A DNA stretch of 64,000 nt, from NCBI RefSeq assembly GCF_037963865.1, contig NZ_CP150170.1:1736001-1800000 (forward strand). The letters run 5' to 3'. The DNA comes from Paenibacillus sp. FSL R10-2734. GTDB lineage: Bacteria; Bacillota; Bacilli; Paenibacillales; Paenibacillaceae. The notes under the pieces were generated by a model. The model was not told where the DNA came from. It ran no database searches and worked only from the letters and a program-made list of their open reading frames with translations. A program made the position numbers and the translations under genes. Shown in pieces: positions 43,149 to 51,200 of the stretch. Numbering within the stretch: position 1 is the first letter of the stretch; every line of letters starts with the position of its first letter.

Positions 43149-43934
43149 ATGCTGCACGCATCGCCATCCTCTTTTGTTATATTACCTGCCTTGGCGAAGA
43201 TTGTGTGCGAACCAAGCTGGAAATGGCAAAAAAGAGAGAAGTCGCTGCAAAATTATGATTTATTCTATGTATGGAGCGGGGAAGGCACGGTTGTACGTAA
43301 CGGGGAACCTTTCCAAGTGGGTAAGGGAAGCTGCTTCTTGTTTCGTCCGGGTGACCATACAAGCGCTACACATAATCCGCAAAAGCCGCTTGTCCTTACA
43401 TATATTCATTTTGATGTCACCGGAGAGGTGACGGATATCCCGCTGCCCTATCGTGAACTTATAGAAACGGTTGAATTTGAACATCTGCTTGCTCGTTACG
43501 TTCGGCTATTCCTAGTGGATACCTACGCAGCTGAGGAAGAAGGGCAGCTCGTTCTAAAACAACTAATGATTCATCTGCTTAGGGAGGACCGTGTGAAGCC
43601 TGTAGAACGTTATGTTAGCAACCATTTGACGGAAATCATTCATGAAATAGCGAACTATGTGAGCCAACATCCCGGGGTTTCGCATCGCGTAGAAGACCTT
43701 GCTGCACGTGCGGGGTTATCGCCGCGGTATTTCTCAATCAAGTTTAAGGAGCTTACAGGCTCCTCTGTTCAATCCTATGTAATCCGTGCCCGGATTGAGC
43801 GTGCTCAGCATTTGCTGTTGTACGCCGGAATGAATGTTACTGAGGTAGCAGATGCGCTTGGATACCGTGACATTTTCTTTTTTAGCCGCCAGTTTAAGCA
43901 GTATACCGGAAAAAGTCCATCTGAGATTCGCTGA
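43149..43934 (+). CDS. AraC-family transcriptional regulator
   Basis: A 261-residue AraC/XylS regulator with an N-terminal cupin-like sensor (YVWSGEGTVVRNGEPFQVGK, FLFRPGDHTSATH) and a C-terminal pair of helix-turn-helix motifs (VEDLAARAGLSPRYFSIKFK and MNVTEVADALGYRDIFFFSR). Such proteins usually sense a sugar and control a neighbouring catabolic gene; no sugar genes are adjacent here. The ATG at 43,149 follows AGGAGGG, so an in-frame start at 43,119 is rejected. Target unknown. Confidence 0.9.
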   Translation: MLHASPSSFVILPALAKIVCEPSWKWQKREKSLQNYDLFYVWSGEGTVVRNGEPFQVGKGSCFLFRPGDHTSATHNPQKPLVLTYIHFDVTGEVTDIPLPYRELIETVEFEHLLARYVRLFLVDTYAAEEEGQLVLKQLMIHLLREDRVKPVERYVSNHLTEIIHEIANYVSQHPGVSHRVEDLAARAGLSPRYFSIKFKELTGSSVQSYVIRARIERAQHLLLYAGMNVTEVADALGYRDIFFFSRQFKQYTGKSPSEIR

Positions 43935-44155
43935 TTTCCTTTCTTTGTTTCAGTTACTTCAACCAACAAAGGGTGGATACTTTATGGAATGCTGGTCAGA
44001 CGGAGAATCTGTAACACGGATTGTACAGGTGGAGGCGCAGGGGTTTTTAGAAACCGCTTAAAACGATTAAAACAGTCGAGTGCTTTTGTCATGGAAAGCT
44101 GGTTCTAACTGAACAAACGAGTATATAATCGCTGGATATGACCCAAGCTTTAAAT

Positions 44156-44186
44156 AACCGGAGCCAACAGGCTTCCGGTTTTTTTG
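44156..44186 (+). terminator. Terminator after the AraC gene region
   Basis: ACCGGAGCC pairs with GGCTTCCGGT, followed by seven T. Confidence 0.8.
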
Positions 44187-44238
44187 AAATATAAGAAAGT
44201 ATAAGTTTCACACAATACTTTATGACTTATATTTCTCG

Positions 44239-44285
44239 CATAAACGCTTACCGTCCTTATAAGGACGCCGCTAGGCGTTTATGCT
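44239..44285. repeat. Nested hairpin repeat, best copy
   Basis: GCATAAACGC and GCGTTTATGC form a perfect 10-bp outer stem enclosing the palindrome GTCCTTATAAGGAC. Related copies are at 30,861 and, truncated, 57,394. Confidence 0.85.
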
Positions 44286-44364
44286 TGGCAAACCGAAGGG
44301 TTTATCGGCCTCGCGTTGTATTTTATACAATAGAATGAACTCATATGAAGGTAATTTCGAATTC

Positions 44365-44530
44365 TGTTGCATATCTTACATTCATTTGGTGAACAAACGC
44401 CCATACTAAAGATTATCACGGTGATCTATTGCATGAAGTACAATGAAATATTTTAGCGAGTAAAAATAAAGATTTTCTGTTGCACATCCTGCAATCAAAC
44501 AAACGCCTATGCACCAGATGATATTTATAT
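44365..44530. repeat. Diverged tandem repeat upstream of gpmA
   Basis: TTCTGTTGCATATCTTACAT followed by AACAAACGCCCATAC recurs about 110 bases later as TTCTGTTGCACATCCTGCAA and AACAAACGCCTATGC. The 43,935-44,653 gap otherwise has no convincing gene. Confidence 0.55.
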
Positions 44531-44653
44531 GTCCTACGGTGAGTTTGTTGTCAATATTTATTTTAACTCGAATGAGTTACTATTAAGGAAAAGTTTTCCG
44601 TTATACGCATCGCATAACTTTGACTGTAGTCCATTGGTGGGAGGAGAGAGATA

Positions 44654-45397
44654 ATGTACGAAATCGTGCTTATACGACATGGTGAAAGCCAGTACAATGT
44701 GCAGAATTTATTTACGGGCTGGAGCGACCCAGATTTAACTGACAAAGGTATTCAAGAGGCAAAGGCCGCAGGAAAGCTGTTGAAGGATTCGGGGTATACG
44801 TTTGATCTAGCTTTTGCTTCAGTGCTAAAGCGGTCGATCAAGACACTCAACTATGCACTTGAAGAGATGGATCTGCTGTGGATTCCCGTACAAAAGTCTT
44901 GGAAGCTGAACGAAAGGCATTATGGCGCACTCCAGGGATTAAGTAAAAGTGAGACGGCGATCAAATACGGTGATGCTCAGCTGCATCTATGGAGACGGAG
45001 TTTATCGGTTCGGCCTCCGATGCTGGAGTTGGATGATCCCCGGTATCCCGGAAACGATATCCGTTACAGTAATGTTCGTCCGGAAGATATCCCGTGCGGA
45101 GAGAGTCTGGAGGACACCGTTCATCGTGTGGGCGATTTCTGGAGAAACCGAATTGTACCCCTTGTGCGTAAAAAAGAACGGGTGCTTATTTCAGCCCATG
45201 GCAATACGCTGCGAGCGTTGATCAAATTTATGGAGGATATTGATGAGTCGGAGCTGCTGGAGCTCAATATTCCAACCGGAGTACCACTGGTGTATAAACT
45301 CGATGAGGACATTAATCCAATCAGCCGTTTTTATTTAGGAGATCCGGAACAAGTGGCGGCCAAGGCGCTTGATGTCGCTAAGCAGGGACATGTGTAA
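44654..45397 (+). CDS. gpmA: 2,3-bisphosphoglycerate-dependent phosphoglycerate mutase
   Basis: A 247-residue cofactor-dependent phosphoglycerate mutase that interconverts 2- and 3-phosphoglycerate in glycolysis. The phospho-His motif is VLIRHGESQYN at the N-terminus, with LTDKGIQEAKAAG after it; WKLNERHYGALQGLSKSETA and SAHGNTLRALIKFME carry the other active-site residues. The ATG follows GGGAGGAGAG. Length matches the E. coli GpmA class (about 250). It has its own terminator. Confidence 0.96.
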   Translation: MYEIVLIRHGESQYNVQNLFTGWSDPDLTDKGIQEAKAAGKLLKDSGYTFDLAFASVLKRSIKTLNYALEEMDLLWIPVQKSWKLNERHYGALQGLSKSETAIKYGDAQLHLWRRSLSVRPPMLELDDPRYPGNDIRYSNVRPEDIPCGESLEDTVHRVGDFWRNRIVPLVRKKERVLISAHGNTLRALIKFMEDIDESELLELNIPTGVPLVYKLDEDINPISRFYLGDPEQVAAKALDVAKQGHV

Positions 45398-45456
45398 TAG
45401 GCGTATTAGGTATAATAAGCGTAACCGATGATTGCATGAAAAGACAAAGGACAGCA

Positions 45457-45486
45457 AGGACAGCCTCTGGGCTGTCCTTTTTTGTT
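45457..45486 (+). terminator. Terminator after gpmA
   Basis: GGACAGCC and GGCTGTCC pair around TCTG, followed by six T. Confidence 0.9.
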
Positions 45487-45529
45487 GTTAGTACTATCCG
45501 CTAATCCTCCGCTAATCCTCGGCTGACGC

Positions 45530-45924
45530 TTACGGACCCAGATGACGTTATTAGCTAATATATAGCCAATTGAGCAGAGTTTCGGACCCCAGTGCCGCTA
45601 TTGCCTCAGATTTAGCCCAAACTGGGTGTTTTTTATGCCAATAGCGGCGGTGGAGTCCGATAGAATCGTAAATGTGTGAAAAAGCTGCGTTTAAGGTCAA
45701 CTGGGTCCGATAGCACTGAGCGCTAACCTTCCGTTGACGCTTACGGACCCAGATGACGCTATTAGCAAATATATAGCCAATTGAGCGGAGTTTCGGACCC
45801 CAGTGCCGCTATTGCCTCGGTTTTAGCCCATACGGGGTGTTTTTTATGCCAATAGCGGCGGTGGAGTCCGATAGAATCGTAAATGTGTGAAAAAGCCGCG
45901 TTTAAGGTCAGGTGAGTCCGATAG
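45530..45924. repeat. Palindromic intergenic element, locus C, tandem duplicate
   Basis: Two nearly identical copies lie 211 bases apart (starting 45,531 and 45,742). Each has TACGGACCCAGATGACGYTA and TTTCGGACCCCAGTGCCGCT forward, then AATAGCGGCGGTGGAGTCCG and a degenerate GGTCAACTGGGTCCGATAG inverted. No gene is seen in 45,398-46,038. Confidence 0.85.
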
Positions 45925-45977
45925 CGGCTTCGTACGCGCAACTGTCTAGCTGATGGGGCAGATCCAGGGGAAGCTCT

Positions 45978-46036
45978 AAAAAAAGAAAAGGACACCCAAG
46001 CAGCCATTTCATGGCTTAAAGGGTACCCTTCAATTC
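45978..46036 (-). terminator. Terminator of psd
   Basis: On the minus strand AAGGGTACCC...AAGCCAT pairs with ATGGCTGCTTGGGTGTCCTT, then TTCTTTTTTT. Confidence 0.75.
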
Positions 46037-46038
46037 TT

Positions 46039-46830
46039 TTACAAAGGCTGCTGCAACGTCCCCAGCAGCTCCCCCATCTTCACCTTAGCGTTCAACGCCA
46101 AATCGGGTCTCGGGGTAAAAGTACCGCTTTCCATAAGCAGTACTACAGTGGAGCCGAACTCAAAATAGGCCAGATCATCGCCGATTTGCCACTCAGTAGC
46201 GTTATCATCCGTATAACGGATGCTGCTGACGTTCATCGCGCCTACCTTTACTACTGCGGTTTCACCGTAGCTTCCGGCGATATAAGTGATGAGACGTTCG
46301 TTGCGGTTCAGTACACCCTTCATATGTCGCATTCCGAAATCATTGACCGGATAAGCTCGTCCACGAATATAATCACTCTCCACCTTTTGTCCAGTAAGGG
46401 GAGAGTGAATTCGATGATAATCCGTAGGACTAAGATAAAGGACGAAGAAAAAACCCTTCTTGTACAGCTCCAGATGCGGGGAGTGATTAAGTAGATCCTC
46501 GAGCTTATAATCCTGCCCTTTTACATTCATAATCGTGCCAGAGGTAATGTCGCCCATAGCAGTAATCATTGCATCTACGGGACTAACTAAAGCGTCAGCA
46601 TCGGTTGCAATAGGCCGCATGCCAGGCTTCAGCCGGCGGCTGAAAAACTCATTAAGAGTGTGATATTCTCCAGGATTCTTCTCCGCCTGCGCGGAGGGGA
46701 TTTTATAAGTCTTAATAAATACCGGGATTAGAAAACGGCTGAGTCTACTATGAGAAAAAGATCCCATTAACCGTGAAAGCCATCGGTGTGAGGATAGCTC
46801 GGTCATCAGCCGCAGCAATTGTTTTACCAT
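46039..46830 (-). CDS. psd: Phosphatidylserine decarboxylase proenzyme
   Basis: A 263-residue Psd that converts phosphatidylserine to phosphatidylethanolamine at the membrane. It is made as a proenzyme that cleaves itself within the GST motif near the C-terminus (AYFEFGSTVVLLMESG), leaving a pyruvoyl group. Catalytic Asp and His regions are VSPVDAMITAMGD and LSPTDYHRIHSPLTGQ. The start at 46,830 is six bases after GAAGGGAG. It lies 87 bases downstream of the ATP-grasp gene in the same direction; no pss gene is nearby. Confidence 0.94.
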   Translation of the reverse strand: MVKQLLRLMTELSSHRWLSRLMGSFSHSRLSRFLIPVFIKTYKIPSAQAEKNPGEYHTLNEFFSRRLKPGMRPIATDADALVSPVDAMITAMGDITSGTIMNVKGQDYKLEDLLNHSPHLELYKKGFFFVLYLSPTDYHRIHSPLTGQKVESDYIRGRAYPVNDFGMRHMKGVLNRNERLITYIAGSYGETAVVKVGAMNVSSIRYTDDNATEWQIGDDLAYFEFGSTVVLLMESGTFTPRPDLALNAKVKMGELLGTLQQPL

Positions 46831-46917
46831 GCCCATCTCCCTTCCATAATGCAGCAGTGCGGTTGTATATGGGCCGCCCTCTGCTCTGCATTATATTGAC
46901 ATAGAATAAGAGACAAA

Positions 46918-48012
46918 TCAATAACTGTTGTATATCAGACTGTTCTTTTCTAGTAAATAACGTGCGTATCCCATCGGTCTTCGGTAACTTTCCTTCCAAA
47001 TCTCTGTAAAGCCGGCTTTGTGAAATCCGTAGCGTTGGTCGCGGCCATTACATTCTATGAAGAAGAGGCGGCCATCCTTAGTGATTCCTATGTCCAGTCC
47101 GATATCAGCCAGACCCGGAAGGTCTTGCTCGAGATAACGCGCTATAACAAGACTAAGTGTTTCGACGGACATACGGATATTAGCCGCTGCTGATCTAGAG
47201 AAGGCTTTTTCGAGCGCAAAGGAAGAGCTTAAGGCTTCCCCTCCGCGAGCAATGTTGGAGACAAAGCCCCCTGGGGCAGCCAGTTTAGCGAAGAGGCCAG
47301 TGACCTGCCAATCTCCTCCCCAGCCGCGTTGAACGGTGACGCGTAGATCAAAGGGGCGTCCTCCAATTTCAGCTAGTGGAATACGCTCCTGTACAAGATA
47401 AGGTACAGAGGACAGACGTGCTCGGAGCGCTCTTGGCAGCGCCGCCTGATTTACGGGTATGCTTCTCCAGCGCCGCATCGAGGGGGAGAGGTAGCTCAAA
47501 CTCCAGCTCTGTGACCCTTTGCGTACGAGTCGCATCACACCATTTCCTATACTACCGCGGCACGGTTTGAGAATGAGATCGGGGTAATGATTCATCATTT
47601 GTCTGAGGCCAGATACCCCTGTTGTTGCCGGCAAATACTCACGAAGCTCCTCACGCTGCTCAAGCAGTTCATGAATCTCATCTTTGCCGTATCGATTACA
47701 TGTATTGTACACCAACGGATGGTGCCGCAGTAGACGCTGCATCCCTGGGCTATTCTGGCTGTATATCGCCCGATTATGGATGACTGTGGGCGTAGGAACT
47801 ACTACGCTTTTATATCCATGAGATCCCTTTATATAGGCGGCGCTGAAGCCTGAGTCTGTATCGATGTCCGCGAGCTTCAGGAAGCAAGGGACTAAGCCGT
47901 AGGCAGCGGCCGCCTCTTCATAGTTGGATAGAGACTCCTGTCCTGTTTTTAGCCGGGGAACGCCCCGGTGCATATCGGCATTTAGTAGTATTCCAACGAG
48001 CTTATGCCCCAT
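46918..48012 (-). CDS. YheC/YheD-family spore ATP-grasp protein, full length
   Basis: A 364-residue YheC/YheD family protein. An N-terminal domain (MGHKLVGILLNADMHRGVPR) precedes the ATP-grasp core with LILKPCRGSIGNGVMRLVRK as nucleotide-binding loop, GGRPFDLRVTVQRG, and DIGLDIGITKDGRLFFIECN with GRDQRYGF, where the metal ligands lie. Homologues in Bacillus are coat-associated. AGGAGG precedes the ATG. On the minus strand, CATACAAT (48,067-48,074) upstream is a perfect sigma-E-like -10, without a clear -35. It is divergent from the giant repeat protein gene. The peptide or carboxylate it ligates is unknown. Confidence 0.83.
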   Translation of the reverse strand: MGHKLVGILLNADMHRGVPRLKTGQESLSNYEEAAAAYGLVPCFLKLADIDTDSGFSAAYIKGSHGYKSVVVPTPTVIHNRAIYSQNSPGMQRLLRHHPLVYNTCNRYGKDEIHELLEQREELREYLPATTGVSGLRQMMNHYPDLILKPCRGSIGNGVMRLVRKGSQSWSLSYLSPSMRRWRSIPVNQAALPRALRARLSSVPYLVQERIPLAEIGGRPFDLRVTVQRGWGGDWQVTGLFAKLAAPGGFVSNIARGGEALSSSFALEKAFSRSAAANIRMSVETLSLVIARYLEQDLPGLADIGLDIGITKDGRLFFIECNGRDQRYGFHKAGFTEIWKESYRRPMGYARYLLEKNSLIYNSY

Positions 48013-48251
48013 GTTTGTTCCTCCTGTTTCTTCGGTCACGTGATTCCCGCCTTTACTGCTCTAGTCATTGTATGTTTGTACCCGCGTGTCAGGGTGGACG
48101 AATGCGCGGAGGCAGATGCCTTTTTTGAAAAATAAGAAAGTTTAAGCTCCATCAGAATCTTAAAAAGGGCTAATCGCAAAAGGGTGTCATAAGCCCATAC
48201 CGCTGCATATGATGCCTAGGAGAAACAATAGATGGAAGGAGGAGACTGCTT

Positions 48252-51200
48252 GTGAGGAGTTCCAAAAAAAAGCAGCCGCGCAGTCCACAAAAACGACTCT
48301 ACTATGTAGATAATCCCAATATAAAGGAACTAAGCATGCTGGATAGCAAAAGCAGTTCCAAGGATACAGGGAGTATCAGTGACGGAGTCAATCAAGAAGA
48401 GATCGCGGAAGTTCTGGTAAGTGGGGGAGGAGTAGCTGAACTCGTTCTAGAGGAAGCAATTGCCGCTCCAGATTTGCAACCAGAGCCGGAGCCTACGGTG
48501 GAGGTGCAGCTTCAGAAACAGGTGGATAATCTTCCTGAAACCATATGGTTCGCTCCTGAGAAAGAGCGGTTTCAGCCTGTTTATACAGATGATCTATCAG
48601 ATGCAGCAGTTACTGGAGCCAAAATCGCTCCACGCACGATTGACGGTTCTAAACTGAAGTTCGGCATTATTGGTACACCATGGCTGCAAGATTACGCTGT
48701 ACAGAGTATCAATATCGCGGACAAGGCAGTTACCTCTTCGAAAATCGCGCCTGAATCGATTGTGGGAGAGCATTTAGCCGAAGGAAGCGTTAGTGGTGGA
48801 AAGCTGCTGGATCATTCCATCAGTGGAGAAAAGCTGAAGAACGGCAGTATTAGTCCAGAAAAGCTGGCTGATCGGATTATCGGCGGTGGTCAAATTGCAG
48901 ATAAGTCTATTGAGAGCCGTCATTTGAGCGATCTGATAGTTACGGCTGATTTACTGGAAGATGGAGCAGTTACTGGTGAAAAAATAGGAAGCAGCAGCAT
49001 CACTAGCCGCCACGTGGCGAACGGGAGTATTGATCGTTCCAAGTTGGCTGATGCAGCGGTATCTGGCGATAAAATAGCCGATGGTGAAATCAGCGCTTCC
49101 AAGCTGGCTGATGCTGTTATTGAGGGTCGCCATCTAAGCGATGCACTGATCACTGCCAGACATTTGGCGCCGGGAGCGATCGGACCCGATCAGCTTGCTA
49201 GCAAGCTGATCGGCAAGGAGCAGCTTCAGTCGGGTGTAATCGAAGGTACGCATGTAGCAGATGGTGCTATTGGTTCCAAGCAGCTAGGTACAGAAGTAGT
49301 GAGAAGCATCCACTTAAGTGCAGAAAGCGTACATGGTTCCCATATCAGCGACGGGGAAATAACGAGCCGCCATCTGGCTGACCGAAGCATCTCTTTTTTA
49401 AAGCTGACGGAGGGTGCGGTAGGTACTGCACAACTGATTGAGCAAGCGGTCACTTCATCGAAAATCGCTGATCAAAGCATACTCGCACATAAGCTAGCAG
49501 ATGAAGCTGTAACCACAAGACATATTGCCAAATCCGCTATCCGCGGACCGCAAATTGCTATGCAAGCCGTTTCCTCTAACCATCTAGAACGAGAATCTGT
49601 GAACCACGCTCATATAGCCTCGGAGGCGGTTGGATCAGAGCAGCTTATAGATGATGCTATTCATACTCATCATCTGTCCTCTGGAGCTGTTACTGGCGAT
49701 AAGCTGGCCTCAGAGTCTGTAGGAGCGGAGCATCTTCGTTCACAGAGCGTTACTTCCGCTAAGCTAGTGGATGGAGTGGTAAGCTCGGCTAAACTGGCAG
49801 CGGGATCGGTCATCGGAAGCACGATTGCTCGTGAAGTGGTGAGTGGTGAGCATATTGCTTTTTGTGCAGTGGAGGAGAAGCATCTGGCCGATGCCAGCGT
49901 GAGTGGGCGTATTCTGCAGGATGCTGTAGTGGATAAAGAACATCTAGCTACGGGAGCCGTGGAACGGAGACATCTCGGAGAAAATAGTGTGACTACCGCT
50001 GCGATCCAGTCCGGCTCGGTTTCAGGAGATAAGCTGGCTTCTGCTGCGGTGAGAGAGATTCATTTGGCAGCTGGTGCAGTGCAGCCGCATCATCTGGCAG
50101 ACCATGTGGTGACATCGTTAAAGCTGTCCCCGGAAAGTGTATCGACGGATAAGATCAGCGATTTATCGGTCACTTCGGCTAAGCTTGCCGACGGAAGTGT
50201 AGATTCCAGTAAATTAGTAGTGTCGGCAGTTCAGGCAGAGCATTTATCTGCGAATGCAGTTCATGCAAAATCCATTAGTGATAGTGCGGTTCAGAGCAGG
50301 CATTTGAATCCGGGAAGCGTCGGTGGGGCGCATATCCGGCCGTTGTCCATCGGAAATGGTCATATTATTCCTAATTCTATCTCTTCGATTCAAATACAGG
50401 AGGGTAGCATTAGCAGCTCTAAGCTGGCAAAAGGGGCTGTGGATTCGCAGCATCTTTCACCGGGCAGTGTAGACGGTGGCCATCTATGTATCGATACGAT
50501 TGAAGGAAGGCATATCGTGCATGGTGAGATCAAGCTGGCTCATCTAGCCGAAGATGCACGCAGCTCTGACTTGCTGCCAGAGGGCAGTATTACCGGTGAG
50601 AAGCTAGCAGAAGAATCCGTAGATTCTAGTCATCTTGTACCTGGAAGTGTAGATGGAAGTCATCTTAGTCTGGGTGCAGTAGAAGGCCGTCACATCCGGC
50701 ATGGTGAGATCACACTGGCTCATCTGGCAGAAGAAACCTTTAGCTCTGAGCTACTGCCTGACGCTAGTATTACCGGTGAGAAGCTTGCAGAGGAATCCGT
50801 AGGATCTATTCATCTAATACCTGGAAGTGTAAATGGCAGTCATCTTAGCCCTGATACAATAGAAGGCCGCCACATCGGGTACGGTGAAATCGCCTTAGCT
50901 CATCTAGCTAAAGATGCACGTAGCGCAGAATTGCTGCCAGACGGCAGTATTACCAGAGAAAAGCTGGCAGAAGAATCTGTGAATTCAAATCATCTAATAC
51001 CTGGAAGTGTAAATGGCAGTCATCTTAGCCCTGATACAATAGAAGGCCGTCATATCGGGTACGGTGAGATCACACTAGCTCATCTAGCCAAAGATGCACG
51101 TAGCGCAGACTTGCTGCCAGACGGCAGTATTACCAGAGAAAAGCTAGCAGCAGAATCTGTGAATTCAAGTCATCTAATACCTGGGAGTGTAAATGGCAGT

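Noticed and set aside
43984..44061. 25-codon frame after the AraC gene (MECWSDGESVTRIVQ...)
   Set aside because: AAAGGGTGG lies upstream, but the peptide matches nothing, is very short and could be a remnant; support is too weak to list.
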